Shown: positions 46,192 through 55,261 of the stretch, piece by piece
Numbering within the stretch: the stretch's first letter is position 1
How the letters are laid out: every line of letters starts with the position of its first letter
Source: [Pseudopropionibacterium] massiliense
Lineage (GTDB): Bacteria > Actinomycetota > Actinomycetes > Propionibacteriales > Propionibacteriaceae
Direction of reading: 5' to 3'
Length of the DNA: 64,000 nucleotides
Assembly: GCF_900607225.1 (NCBI RefSeq)
Contig: NZ_LR027842.1
Location: 1,883,929 to 1,947,928 of the forward strand
Program-made: the position numbers and the translations under genes
The notes under the pieces: model-generated
Told to the model about the DNA's origin: nothing
Seen by the model: the letters and a program-made list of their open reading frames with translations, nothing else
Database searches by the model: none

Positions 46192-47088
46192 ATGTCGCTG
46201 ACCCGCCGTCATCTGTTTGCAGGACTGGGCGCTCTGACACTCACTGCCTGCGCTCCCGGGCCGGTGGTGGATGAGCTTCCCGTCCCCCCTCCCAAACCCA
46301 CCCAGGACCCGGGCGTGTCGACGCTCTCCTCGGCCGTGACGAAGCTTTCCGGAGTGCTCTCGGAGCAGCCCGATCCGTGGCGCACCGCCGCCCTGGCACA
46401 GACCTCCGCCTGGCAGGCACGCCTGCTGGCCGCAGATCCCCTCATCGGTGGTGAACCCGTTTTCCCGGAGACCTCCGCCTCCCCCTCCGCCCCGCAGAAC
46501 AGTGATCCGGCTGCTGCTTCAACGGATGCCACGCAGCTGGTGCTGGATGCTGCCACGAAAGCACTCGAGGAGGCACCCAACCAGCCGATGAGGTTGTTCC
46601 ACGTGTCGATTCTCCTGGCCACGACAGGCCTGAGGAATCCTGCCTCGGTTCCCGACGAGACCGTGAGCGAGCCATATCGATACGCGGAGACCACGGACAA
46701 GGCAGCGCTCGGCGCTGCGCTCACCCATGTGTGGGCGCTGCTGCAGGCACTCGAAAAGGGCTTGGGAATCACGACTCCCAAAGACCCCCTGCACGCGACA
46801 CTGCAAGGGCGACACACCGAACTGAAAAGGCTCCGCGATCGGTTGATCTCCGCGCTGGGCAGTGACCGGCCCCGTCAGGACGGCCACTACGACCTACCTG
46901 CCATCACCGATGTCGCTTCCTTCCAGACCACTGAGCTGGAGCTGGAGTCGAAACTGCTGAACGGCCTCGCCGGCGTGGTGGCCGCGGCCGGTGAAAAGGA
47001 CTGGCTGGGCGAGGCCCTGGCCCAGGTTCCCCGCCTCCAGGCGCTGGGCGGGCGGCTTCCGGCCTGGCCGGGCTGGGTGAACTCCTGA
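46192..47088 (+). CDS. Tat-type lipoprotein of unknown function
   Basis: A 298-aa protein. The N-terminus MSLTRRHLFAGLGALTLTAC has both a twin-arginine motif and a lipobox (LTAC, Cys20), so it is likely Tat-exported and lipid-anchored. The rest is mostly helical, with a Pro/Ser-rich low-complexity stretch around residues 90-110, and has no recognisable catalytic motif. Similar single genes sit between rimP and proS in related actinobacteria. It converges with proS. Confidence 0.78.
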   Translation: MSLTRRHLFAGLGALTLTACAPGPVVDELPVPPPKPTQDPGVSTLSSAVTKLSGVLSEQPDPWRTAALAQTSAWQARLLAADPLIGGEPVFPETSASPSAPQNSDPAAASTDATQLVLDAATKALEEAPNQPMRLFHVSILLATTGLRNPASVPDETVSEPYRYAETTDKAALGAALTHVWALLQALEKGLGITTPKDPLHATLQGRHTELKRLRDRLISALGSDRPRQDGHYDLPAITDVASFQTTELELESKLLNGLAGVVAAAGEKDWLGEALAQVPRLQALGGRLPAWPGWVNS

Positions 47089-47099
47089 GCCGGGCGCGT

Positions 47100-48857
47100 T
47101 CAGTCTCCGGTGAGCTCCCGGACCGCAGCGACGGCGTCGGCCACCAGCACCTCGCGTTTCTCCCCGGTGCGGCGGTTGCGGATCTCGACCAGACCATTGG
47201 CCAGGCCACGCCCGATCACGACGGCGACGGGCATTCCGAGCAGTTCCGCATCGGTGAACTTCACGCCCGGGCTGGCCTTGCGGTCATCGTAGAGGACGTC
47301 GAATCCGAGCCCTGAGAGCTTCTCCGCCAGATCATCGGCGGCCTGGAACATGTCCTGTCCCTTGCCGGTGACCATCACCTGTACCTGGTAGGGGGCCAGC
47401 TCAGCCGGCCACGCGAGACCCTTGTCATCGCAGGTGGCCTCCGCGACGGCGGCGACCAGGCGGGAAACCCCTATTCCGTAGGATCCCATGGTCACGGTGA
47501 CGAGTTTGCCGTTCCGGTCGAGGACCTTCAGGCCGAGCGCCTCGGCGTACTTGCGACCGAGCTGGAAGATGTGACCCACCTCCATGCCCCGCTCCAGGCT
47601 GAGGGGACCGGAACCGTCGGGTGCGGGATCTCCCTCGCGCACCTCGGCCACGTCGATGAAACCGTCGGGGGTGAAGTCGCGGCCGGCGACCAGGTGCACG
47701 ACGTGACGGTCCTGCTGATCGGCACCCGTCACCCACTCGGTGCCGATGCTCACCCGTGGATCGACGAGGTACCTCACCCTGGATGGTGATTTCTCCCCCA
47801 GCGCACCGGGACCGATGTAGCCCTTCACCAGCGACGGATGGGCCGCGAAATCGGACTCCTCGAACGGGGTGGCCTCTGCGGGGGCCAACGCTGCGGCGAG
47901 ACGCCTGACATCGACCTCGCGGTCACCCGGCAATCCAATCACCAACGGCTGGGTCCTCCCGTCGGGCCCGGTGACCTTGAGCACCACGTTCTTCAGGGTG
48001 TCGGCGGCGTTCCATTCCCGGTCGCTGCGAGGATGGTTCGCGTTGAGCACCTCCACCAGGGATGCGATGGTCGGGGTTCCGGGGGTGTCGACGACGACGG
48101 CCTCGGGAACGTCGTCGAAGGCGACGGCAGGCCGCGGGGAAAACGTCACGGCCTCCACGTTCGCGGCGTAGCCTCCAGGGGAACGCACGAAGCTGTCCTC
48201 CCCGGCAGGCAGCACGGCCTGGAACTCCTCGGATGCGGAACCGCCCATGGCCCCGGACGTGGCCCTCACGATCACGTACTCCAGGCCGAGACGGTCGAAG
48301 ATGCGGATGTAGGCCTCACGGCAGGCCTGATAGCTGGCCTCGAGCCCCGCGTCGTCGACGTCGAAGGAGTAGGCGTCCTTCATGACGAACTCGCGTCCCC
48401 GGAGGAGCCCTGCGCGGGGGCGGGCCTCGTCGCGGTATTTCGTCTGGATCTGGTAGAGCATCAGGGGCAGGTCCTTGTAGGAGCTGTACAGATCGCCCAC
48501 CAGAAGGGTGAACATCTCCTCGTGGGTGGGGCCGAGCAGCATGTCGTTGCCCCGGCGGTCCTGCAGCCGGAAAAGATTCTCCCCGTATTCGGTCCAACGG
48601 TTGGTTGCCTCGTAGGGATCCCTGGGCAGCAGCGCGGGAAACCTGACCTCCTGGGCCCCGGCGGCCTCCATCTCCTCCCTCACGATGGCCTCGACCTTCT
48701 GCATCACCTTCAGGCCGAGCGGCAACCACGAGTACACCCCTGGCGCAACGCGACGGATGTAGCCCGCCCGGACCAGCCACCTGTGACTGGCGGCCTCGGC
48801 ATCCGCCGGGTCTTCGCGCAGGGTCCGAACGAACAACTGGCTGAGACGCGTGATCAC
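47100..48857 (-). CDS. proS: prolyl-tRNA synthetase
   Basis: A 585-aa class II aminoacyl-tRNA synthetase of the bacterial type (ProRS with the editing INS domain). Motif 1 is around [12 protein letters not shown]. Motif 2 is in [19 protein letters not shown] large insertion of ~180 residues (about 220-400) is the INS editing domain. Motif 3 is [13 protein letters not shown], and the C-terminal anticodon-binding domain ends at residue 585. It starts at an ATG (48857). Confidence 0.96.
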   Translation of the reverse strand: MITRLSQLFVRTLREDPADAEAASHRWLVRAGYIRRVAPGVYSWLPLGLKVMQKVEAIVREEMEAAGAQEVRFPALLPRDPYEATNRWTEYGENLFRLQDRRGNDMLLGPTHEEMFTLLVGDLYSSYKDLPLMLYQIQTKYRDEARPRAGLLRGREFVMKDAYSFDVDDAGLEASYQACREAYIRIFDRLGLEYVIVRATSGAMGGSASEEFQAVLPAGEDSFVRSPGGYAANVEAVTFSPRPAVAFDDVPEAVVVDTPGTPTIASLVEVLNANHPRSDREWNAADTLKNVVLKVTGPDGRTQPLVIGLPGDREVDVRRLAAALAPAEATPFEESDFAAHPSLVKGYIGPGALGEKSPSRVRYLVDPRVSIGTEWVTGADQQDRHVVHLVAGRDFTPDGFIDVAEVREGDPAPDGSGPLSLERGMEVGHIFQLGRKYAEALGLKVLDRNGKLVTVTMGSYGIGVSRLVAAVAEATCDDKGLAWPAELAPYQVQVMVTGKGQDMFQAADDLAEKLSGLGFDVLYDDRKASPGVKFTDAELLGMPVAVVIGRGLANGLVEIRNRRTGEKREVLVADAVAAVRELTGD

Positions 48858-48947
48858 GAGGGTTCCTTCCTGTCCGGGACGGGAGAACTCTACCGCCCGG
48901 TTGCTCCCGGTCCGGTCATGAGCCGGAACATCCGCCGGGCCGATTCG

Positions 48948-49781
48948 TCAGTAATGAACCGTCGACAACGACCCGACCTCCTGGAAACCCAGTCTCTCGT
49001 AGAGCCGGACGGCGGGGGTGTTGAAATCGTTCACGTAGAGGCTGATGACCGGATGGTGTTCCTGGGCCTGGGTCAGCATTCCGGCCAGCAGCGCCGCCGA
49101 GTGCCCTCTGCCTCGCAGCGATGGCTCCAGCCACACCCCCTGGAGCTGCGCGTGGTCCCCTACCCTGGGACCCAGATCAGCCTTGAATATCACCCGATCG
49201 TTCTCCACCACACCCCAGGCGTCCCTCGATCTGAGACGGTCCTTCACGTGGGCGTCGTATCCAGGTCCGTGTTTGTAGGGGGAGGCCCCTATCTCGTCGG
49301 TGTACATCGCGACGGAGGCCGCCAGGTAGGAGTCGAAGTCCCGGGTGGTCAGTTGCCGTACGCGCGGGTCGGGAACCACCAGCGGCGGACCCGTGAGCGC
49401 CATGAGGGGCTGGCGCTGCCTCACGTTCACCACGTTCATCCAGTCACCACGGAATCGAGTGGTCAACCCCAGGTACAGGCCGAGCGCCATCATGCTGGGA
49501 CCGAGGATGGATGCGCAGTGGCGCCTTTCCCCGACCGCGCTGACGAAGGCGGGAATCGCCTCCGGGTCGATGCCTGCGGGAAACAGCGTGCCGCCGTCCA
49601 TGCAGACCGCGGTCAGCTGGCCGTCCCGTTCGAAACCGTGGAAGAACCCGAGCACGCGTTCGTCGACGCCGTACTGATGCAGCTTGTGCGTCAGGAAGAG
49701 GTTCTCGACGGGGCGCTGCAGAAGAAACTCCTGAATGGCCCACAGATCCTGTGGGCCAAGGGTTCGCAGCCTCGTCGCCAT
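48948..49781 (-). CDS. DUF4081-type GNAT-family acetyltransferase
   Basis: A 277-aa two-part protein. The N-terminal half (DUF4081-like) includes LGPQDLWAIQEFLLQRPVEN. The C-terminal GNAT domain has the acetyl-CoA loop LRGRGHSAALLAGML and VNDFNTPAVRLYERLGF. Its closest organisational parallel is the mycobacterial gene next to gcpE (Rv2867c). Its substrate is unknown. It begins 1 bp after the ispG stop, so the two are probably co-transcribed. Confidence 0.88.
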   Translation of the reverse strand: MATRLRTLGPQDLWAIQEFLLQRPVENLFLTHKLHQYGVDERVLGFFHGFERDGQLTAVCMDGGTLFPAGIDPEAIPAFVSAVGERRHCASILGPSMMALGLYLGLTTRFRGDWMNVVNVRQRQPLMALTGPPLVVPDPRVRQLTTRDFDSYLAASVAMYTDEIGASPYKHGPGYDAHVKDRLRSRDAWGVVENDRVIFKADLGPRVGDHAQLQGVWLEPSLRGRGHSAALLAGMLTQAQEHHPVISLYVNDFNTPAVRLYERLGFQEVGSLSTVHY

Positions 49782-49782
49782 G

Positions 49783-50925
49783 TCAGGAAACCGACACCCG
49801 GGGCTCGCCCACCTCGCTCATCTCGGCCGCCATCCGGTGGGCCTCGGCGAGGAGGGTTTCCACGATCTGATCCTCAGGGACGGTCTTGATGACCTCACCA
49901 CGCACGAAGATCTTGCCCTTCCCGTTGCCGGAGGCCACCCCCAGATCGGCCTCGCGGGCTTCCCCGGGACCGTTCACCACGCATCCCATGACTGCAACTC
50001 GCAGTGGGGCCGTCATACCCTCCAGGCCCTTGGTCACCTCTTCCGCGAGGGTGTACACGTCCACCTGGGCGCGTCCGCATGACGGGCAGGAGACGATGTC
50101 CAGTTTCCGGGGCCGCAGGTTGAGGGCCTCCAGGATCTTCGTGCCGACCTTGACCTCCTCGGCGGGCGGAGCGGACAAGGAGACCCGGATGGTGTCGCCG
50201 ATGCCCTCACTGAGCAGCGCCCCGAAGGCCACCGATGACTTGATGGTGCCCTGGAAGGCCGGGCCCGCCTCCGTCACTCCGAGGTGCAGCGGGTACTCGC
50301 ACGCCTCCGCGAGCAGTTCGTAGGCGCGAACCATGACGACGGGGTCGTGGTGTTTCACGGAGATCTTGAAGTCGTGGAAACCCACCTGCTCGAACAATGA
50401 GGCCTCCCACATCGCCGACTCGACGAGCGCCTCCGGGGTGGGCGACCCGTACTTGGCCAGTAACCGCTTGTCCAGGGATCCGGCATTGACGCCGATGCGC
50501 AGCGACACCCCCGATTCGGTGGCGGCCCTGGCGATCTCCGCGACCTTGTCGTCGAACTGTTTGATGTTGCCGGGGTTGACACGCACCGCTGCGCAGCCCG
50601 CGTCGATGGCCGCGAAAACATATCGGGGCTGGAAGTGGATGTCGGCGATCACGGGGATCTGCGACTTCATGGCGATGATCGGGAGCGCCTCCGCGTCGTC
50701 GGCGCTGGGAACCGCGACCCTGACGATGTCGCAGCCGGCGGCGGTGAGCTCGGCGATCTGTTGCAGCGTGCCGTTGATGTCGGTGGTCTTGGTGTTGGTC
50801 ATCGACTGAACGGAAATCGGCGCGTCGCCTCCCACGTGGATTGACCCGACCTTGATCTTGCGGGATTTCCTACGGGGCGCGAGCACCTTCGGAGGTGCTG
50901 CGGGCATGCCAAGGCTCACAGTCAT
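49783..50925 (-). CDS. ispG: 4-hydroxy-3-methylbut-2-en-1-yl diphosphate synthase
   Basis: MEP-pathway enzyme that converts MEcPP to HMBPP, using a 4Fe-4S cluster. The 380-aa protein has a TIM-barrel N-terminal domain ([16 protein letters not shown]) and the C-terminal cluster ligands CPSCGR and CVVNGPGE. It is of usual length for an actinobacterial GcpE. It diverges from cobK across ~26 bp, so both starts are close to overlapping promoters. Confidence 0.96.
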   Translation of the reverse strand: MTVSLGMPAAPPKVLAPRRKSRKIKVGSIHVGGDAPISVQSMTNTKTTDINGTLQQIAELTAAGCDIVRVAVPSADDAEALPIIAMKSQIPVIADIHFQPRYVFAAIDAGCAAVRVNPGNIKQFDDKVAEIARAATESGVSLRIGVNAGSLDKRLLAKYGSPTPEALVESAMWEASLFEQVGFHDFKISVKHHDPVVMVRAYELLAEACEYPLHLGVTEAGPAFQGTIKSSVAFGALLSEGIGDTIRVSLSAPPAEEVKVGTKILEALNLRPRKLDIVSCPSCGRAQVDVYTLAEEVTKGLEGMTAPLRVAVMGCVVNGPGEAREADLGVASGNGKGKIFVRGEVIKTVPEDQIVETLLAEAHRMAAEMSEVGEPRVSVS

Positions 50926-50951
50926 GGGGCCAGATTACTAATGCCCGGACA

Positions 50952-51698
50952 ATGGAGTTGAATGTCCACGTGAAGACCCTCATCCTTGGCGGCACCCGAG
51001 AGGGCCGCGAACTAGCCGAACTCCTCGTGGCGGACGGTCACGAGGTCACAACCTCCTTGGCCGGACGGGTTCACAGACCGGCCCACATAGCGGGTGAGGT
51101 GCGGATCGGCGGTTTCGGCGGAGCTGACGGACTGGCCGATTGGCTGGCGATCAATGGGATCGGCCGGGTGGTCGATGCCACTCACCCCTTCGCCGAGCAG
51201 ATCAGCTCCAACGCGGTCGTGGCCTGCCGGAGGACCGGCACGCCGTTGCTGCGGATCGCCAGACCCAGCTGGGTCTCGCATCCGTTGGCCGGCACCTGGA
51301 CCTGGGTGGATTCCCACGACGAGGCAGCCGCGGAGGCCGCCGGATACGGGAAGGTGCTGTTGACGGTCGGCAGGCAGTCGCTGGACCACTACCGGAAACT
51401 GCCGGATGTGGTGGCACGCATGGTGGAGCTTCCGGAAAAGCCACTTCCCGATTCGTGGCAACCGCTGCTGGAACGCGGCCCGTTCACCGTCGACTCCGAG
51501 AAGCGGCTGCTGCACGAACTGGGAGCCGACGTGCTGGTCACGAAGGACTCGGGCGGTTCCCTGACCGAGGCGAAGTTGACCGCCGCCGGTGACCTGGGGG
51601 TGCGGGTGATCGTGGTGCGCCGCGCCCCGGATCCGAAGGACGTGCCGCAGGTGGTCACGCCGCAGGAAGCCCTCGCATGGATCAACGGGGCTTCGTGA
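50952..51698 (+). CDS. cobK: precorrin-6A reductase (CobK/CbiJ)
   Basis: NAD(P)H-dependent reduction of the precorrin-6A macrocycle in cobalamin synthesis. The nucleotide-binding start is LILGGTREGRELAELL, followed by VVDATHPFAEQIS and the C-terminal KDSGGSLTEAKL. With the ATG at 50952 it has 248 aa; a GTG at 50970 is an alternative. Its last 17 bp overlap the RloB-like gene on the other strand. A diverged second copy of its 3' end lies ~2 kb downstream at 53699-53874. Confidence 0.92.
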   Translation: MELNVHVKTLILGGTREGRELAELLVADGHEVTTSLAGRVHRPAHIAGEVRIGGFGGADGLADWLAINGIGRVVDATHPFAEQISSNAVVACRRTGTPLLRIARPSWVSHPLAGTWTWVDSHDEAAAEAAGYGKVLLTVGRQSLDHYRKLPDVVARMVELPEKPLPDSWQPLLERGPFTVDSEKRLLHELGADVLVTKDSGGSLTEAKLTAAGDLGVRVIVVRRAPDPKDVPQVVTPQEALAWINGAS

Positions 51699-52266
51699 TC
51701 CCGGTTCGCATGAGGTCGATCAGCACGGGCATGGCGGACGACGGGTTGGGCCCCACCCTTCCGGCGGCCAGACAGGGGTCCGCCCTGCGCGCCCTTTCTG
51801 CTGCCTGCAGGTGATTGTGGATCGGGAAACGCGGATGGAGATGCTTGCCGGACATGATGCCCTCTTTCCCCACGCGCCTATCCAGCTCCCTGGTTCCTTC
51901 AACAGATGTCAGGTCGGTCACGTGCCATACCAGCCAGACCTCAAATTTGAGATTGCTGACAAGAACCTTGATGCCGTCTTGCGACGCTTCTCTGAGACAT
52001 TCATCGATGTCGGTGTGCTGGTCCACGTCGAGCAGCAGACAGCACCAGTCAAATGGTTCTGAGTTTCGCTTTGCCTGTTTCATCTCCTTGCGTGCACGAC
52101 TGAGAACCCGCATGGGGGACTGCCCGACCCCAACCGTCTTCACGCTGACCTGCCCGCCACCAAGGTGCCGTTTGAGCATATCGACATACTGGGGTTCCGT
52201 ACAGGTCCCCTCGGTCACCACCAGTCCTCGCTTACGCAGTGCCCGCTTGGGACGCCGAGCAGCCAT
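51682..52266 (-). CDS. RloB-like protein
   Basis: A 194-aa protein of the RloB/AbiLii type. Family marks are VTEGTCTEPQYVDML (conserved Glu19/Glu24), the acidic LLLDVDQHTD and the SNLKFEVWLVWH segment, a divergent form of SNP-FE-W. This fold is TOPRIM-like and may bind metal. The start (TGATG) overlaps the ATPase stop, so the pair is coupled. RloB with an OLD/ABC-type ATPase occurs in restriction loci and AbiL-type phage defence. Its function here is inferred only. Confidence 0.85.
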   Translation of the reverse strand: MAARRPKRALRKRGLVVTEGTCTEPQYVDMLKRHLGGGQVSVKTVGVGQSPMRVLSRARKEMKQAKRNSEPFDWCCLLLDVDQHTDIDECLREASQDGIKVLVSNLKFEVWLVWHVTDLTSVEGTRELDRRVGKEGIMSGKHLHPRFPIHNHLQAAERARRADPCLAAGRVGPNPSSAMPVLIDLMRTGITKPR

Positions 52267-53624
52267 CAGCCCGCGTCCTGAACCGCGGATGGTTCCCCAT
52301 CAAGGTCGAGCACCCGTCCCAAGAAACTGGGTGCCAGCGAGGGAACCCCGCCATAGCGGCCACTCAAGTAGCGCTTCGCCACATTGGCTCCCTTGTGACG
52401 GGGGAAATCAGCAAGTGAGTACAGCTCGCTGGCCCCGTCGTTCCCCTTCTCCGTCAGCCAGATCTGCTCCGGCTCCAACTTCACGCTGCTCTGCGGGGAT
52501 ATCAGATAGGAGTCGTGCGTGGTACAGATCAGCTGGGACCCAAGAGGGTTCTTCTGTTCATCCGCGAAGAACCCGATCAACATCTCCACCAGATGGGGAT
52601 GAAGACTTGAATCGATTTCATCGACAACCAACACGCCCCCTTGCTGAAGGGTCACCACCGCTGGGATCACCAGCGCGAGCCAGGCCACGGTTCCTGCGCT
52701 CTCGCGCTCGAGGGACAACTTTCCCGGCCTCGACCTGGTCCCCTGATGCTCGAACCAGAGATTTCTCACCACATCGTCCAGGAAACCGAGAAGCTTTTCT
52801 TCCCCTTCGCCCCTGCCGGGACCACCGACATCAAACAATTTCTTCTGCGCCAAGTTCAAGTGCCGCTGGACCTCCAGCAGTTCGGGAGGAAGCACTTCCT
52901 CGTCAGGACCGGCATCGACAATACCTATATCCGCCATCTGCAAGAGAGAAACAACATATTCCCTGGAAGATTCTCCGGCACCCTCAGGGCTCAACAGTAT
53001 TTCTGCCAAATTCTTGGCAGTGCTGCGTCTATGGTCTTCACCAAGCGGCAGCACCATGACGCCTCCCAGAAGCCCACCGGCAATCTTTTCCAGACCTCCC
53101 CGCCCCAGTTGCAAAGCCCTACTGAGTACAAGCTCACGCTTGGCGACCGGCCCAATCGGTCCAAGATCCGGGTGCAATTTCACCATTCCAGTAGAGTCTC
53201 GCAGCAACAGACGCCTGCGACGAGCACCGGGGAGATCAAACAACGACTCACCCACCACTCCTTCGTCGTCAATCTCGAAGCGATACTGGTGGCGCACCCC
53301 GTCGAGCACGAAATCAAAAGCGAATTCGCTGCTGGCTGACATGCTGGAATCATCCAGTGCAAAGGCGTCCCTCGGCATCTTTTTTTGACTCAGCCACCCC
53401 GAAGCCGACGCCATTATGGCGGACCTCGCGTACCACAGGGCATCGACGATCGCCGACTTGCCAGATGCATTCGCTCCCAGGATCGCCGCCACCGGGTAGG
53501 TCTGGTCCTGCCAGGTTCCCCCCCCTCTGGGACGAAGGGTGCGGAAGGATGGCCTGGTGAGGTCCAGGACGGTTTCGTCGCGCAGGCTGCGATGGTTCCG
53601 TGCAGAGAAACTGAGTAGCAGCAT
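52266..53624 (-). CDS. AAA/ABC-type ATPase of a RloA/AbiL-like defence pair
   Basis: A 452-aa ATPase with an N-terminal SMC/ABC-like fold: a strand LSFSARNHRSLRDE, then Walker A GANASGKS at residues 50-57. A long helical middle is followed by the C-terminal half with Walker B VLVVDEIDSSLHPH near residue 345 and the H-loop CTTHDSYLIS. This is the architecture of phage-defence ATPases related to RloA, AbiLi and OLD. Local GC is much lower than in the flanking cob genes (for example around 52920-52980), a sign of transfer. It is transcribed into the RloB-like gene. Confidence 0.85.
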   Translation of the reverse strand: MLLLSFSARNHRSLRDETVLDLTRPSFRTLRPRGGGTWQDQTYPVAAILGANASGKSAIVDALWYARSAIMASASGWLSQKKMPRDAFALDDSSMSASSEFAFDFVLDGVRHQYRFEIDDEGVVGESLFDLPGARRRRLLLRDSTGMVKLHPDLGPIGPVAKRELVLSRALQLGRGGLEKIAGGLLGGVMVLPLGEDHRRSTAKNLAEILLSPEGAGESSREYVVSLLQMADIGIVDAGPDEEVLPPELLEVQRHLNLAQKKLFDVGGPGRGEGEEKLLGFLDDVVRNLWFEHQGTRSRPGKLSLERESAGTVAWLALVIPAVVTLQQGGVLVVDEIDSSLHPHLVEMLIGFFADEQKNPLGSQLICTTHDSYLISPQSSVKLEPEQIWLTEKGNDGASELYSLADFPRHKGANVAKRYLSGRYGGVPSLAPSFLGRVLDLDGEPSAVQDAG

Positions 53625-53698
53625 GACGGCATCCTACGCCGGAACCAGCTGTCGAGCGTAAAAATTACGCAGAACGCTCCTTTCAAGGCTATTCGCAG

Positions 53699-53874
53699 TT
53701 GACCGCGGCGCCTTGGCTGGCCAAGTGGCGTTGCCACGCCCGGTGGGTACCACGTAGCAGGATACGGGTTGGGCAGTGCTGGTTGTTGCGGTATCGCACC
53801 CGGCACCAAAGAACGTTCCACAGATGGCGCCCCCGCGGGAAGCCCTCACATGGGTCAATGAAGCACCCGCATGA
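53699..53874 (+). pseudogene. diverged remnant of the cobK 3' end
   Basis: From 53776 the plus strand reads a tail ending PREALTWVNEAPA then a stop, matching the intact cobK tail PQEALAWINGAS. Before it, APKNVPQ matches DPKDVPQ of cobK and the upstream LTAA start matches LTAAGD in another frame. The copy therefore has a frameshift and substitutions. It is the last ~55 codons of a second, diverged cobK, with no start, and similarity stops at 53699. It flanks the far side of the ATPase/RloB pair. Confidence 0.7.
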
Positions 53875-53957
53875 CAAGCCCCGGGGAGGGCGCGGGGCAT
53901 GCGCTGAGAGAACACGCCGGGACGAGCTTCAACACCCGGCTCGCCCTCACCAACCAA

Positions 53958-53967
53958 TATGCGCATA
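53958..53967 (+). promoter_or_regulatory. palindrome before the EXLDI gene
   Basis: Ten-base palindrome TATGCGCATA, 9 bp upstream of the preferred start at 53977. AT-rich sequence follows it. Because the gene product begins with a ribbon-helix-helix-like segment, autoregulation through this site is plausible. Confidence 0.4.
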
Positions 53968-53976
53968 CTTATATCC

Positions 53977-54498
53977 ATGCCCAGCAAGAACATGTACGTC
54001 GCTGAGTCCGACCTGCCCATGTTCGAGCGGGCATCTCACCTGGCCGATGGAATGTCGGCCGCCGTCGCCGCGGGTTTAAGGCTGTACCTGGCGCAGCATG
54101 AGAAGAACCGGGAAGGAGCGGGCTTGGAAACCATTGAACTCAAGGTGGACGATGGCGGCGTTGTGAGGACGAAGCGCTTCTCCGGTCGGCTCCTGCTCCG
54201 CCGGAAGCAGGACGAGGGACTGCGTACACGCACCTTCAGCGTTTATGTCACGGCTCGTGGGCAGTATGCCGTGCACACACGCGACGAGCCGGACTGGTCC
54301 AGGATGTCCACCGAGGACGACGACTCCCCTGTGTGGGGGAACCAGGAAGCCTGGGAAGGCGAGTGGTGGAACACGAAACACCGTGAGTTGCACGTTTTCC
54401 CAGACATCACCAGAATGCGCGGCGAGATGCCTGACTACCTGATCGACGAGATCGAGCGAGCGGAATCCCAACCCATGGTCGAGGAACTGGACATCTGA
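53977..54498 (+). CDS. EXLDI-family protein
   Basis: A 173-aa protein that ends in VEELDI, the E-x-L-D-I C-terminus that names this actinobacterial family. The N-terminus (KNMYVAESDLPMFERASHL ... SAAVAAGLRLYL) looks like a ribbon-helix-helix-type DNA-binding segment; the centre is rich in acidic residues and Trp. An in-frame ATG at 53959 is possible, but it would swallow part of the palindrome. Its biological role is unknown. It converges with cobA and follows the cobK remnant, so it may belong to the same acquired segment. Confidence 0.8.
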   Translation: MPSKNMYVAESDLPMFERASHLADGMSAAVAAGLRLYLAQHEKNREGAGLETIELKVDDGGVVRTKRFSGRLLLRRKQDEGLRTRTFSVYVTARGQYAVHTRDEPDWSRMSTEDDDSPVWGNQEAWEGEWWNTKHRELHVFPDITRMRGEMPDYLIDEIERAESQPMVEELDI

Positions 54499-54535
54499 AC
54501 GGATGTGCCTGCCAAGGGCCGTCTCCGCTTGTTCC

Positions 54536-55261
54536 TCAGGCCCCGAGACCTGCGACCTCCCCGATGATCGTGACGGCCGGGGGACGCACTCCCTCCGCTT
54601 CTGCGACCTCCGCGATCTCGCTGACGGTGGAGCGCACCAGCCGCATCCTGGGCAGGCCCGCGTTCTCCACCACGGCTGCCGGGGTCCGCGGATCCAGCCC
54701 GGCAGCGACCAGACGTTCGGTGATCCGGGGCAGGTAGAGCACGCCCATCATGATAACGAGGGTCAGGCCGGAGCCCGCCAGGTGGTCCCAGTCGATGTCG
54801 CCGCGCTCGTCACCCGGGGGAACGTGCCCGCTGACCACGGTGTAGCCCTGGGTGACGCCGCGATGGGTTATCGGGATGCCCGCCAGCCCACCCCCTGCGA
54901 TGGATGAGGAGATGCCGGGCACGTAGCTGACGGGCACGCCTGCGGCGGCACAGGCCAGCCACTCCTCGTAGCCGCGTCCGAAGATGAACGGATCGCCGCC
55001 CTTGAAGCGCACCACGACCCGGCCTGCCAGGGCCTGCTCGACGAGGATCTCGTTGATTCTTTCCTGCGGGGTGAACTCGCCGCGAGGGGTCTTCCCGACC
55101 GGAATGATCTCGGCGGTTTCCCGGGCCTCGGTCAGGAGGGCCTCCGGCACCAGCCGGTCGGTGACGATCACATCGGCGTCGCGCAGGGCCTTCAACCCGG
55201 CAACCGTGATCAGGTCCGGATCGCCCGGACCGGCACCAACGAGAACGACACGACCGTTCAT
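54536..55261 (-). CDS. cobA: uroporphyrinogen-III C-methyltransferase
   Basis: Methylates uroporphyrinogen III at C2 and C7 to give precorrin-2, the first step specific to cobalamin and siroheme. The 241-aa protein has the N-terminal VLVGAGPGDPDLITVAG, the GDPFIFGRG motif and MMGVLYLPRI. The ATG at 55261 overlaps the cobB-cobC fusion stop (ATGA). It is a stand-alone methyltransferase, not fused to a CysG or HemD domain. Confidence 0.95.
   Translation of the reverse strand: MNGRVVLVGAGPGDPDLITVAGLKALRDADVIVTDRLVPEALLTEARETAEIIPVGKTPRGEFTPQERINEILVEQALAGRVVVRFKGGDPFIFGRGYEEWLACAAAGVPVSYVPGISSSIAGGGLAGIPITHRGVTQGYTVVSGHVPPGDERGDIDWDHLAGSGLTLVIMMGVLYLPRITERLVAAGLDPRTPAAVVENAGLPRMRLVRSTVSEIAEVAEAEGVRPPAVTIIGEVAGLGA

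Larger units (their letters stand above)
53625..53976. other. intergenic region between the ATPase gene and the EXLDI gene
   Basis: 352 bp without an intact gene. The left part (53625-53698) is AT-richer and should hold the ATPase promoter. The middle (53699-53874) is a diverged copy of the cobK 3' end, listed separately. The right part contains a palindrome before the EXLDI gene. Confidence 0.6.
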
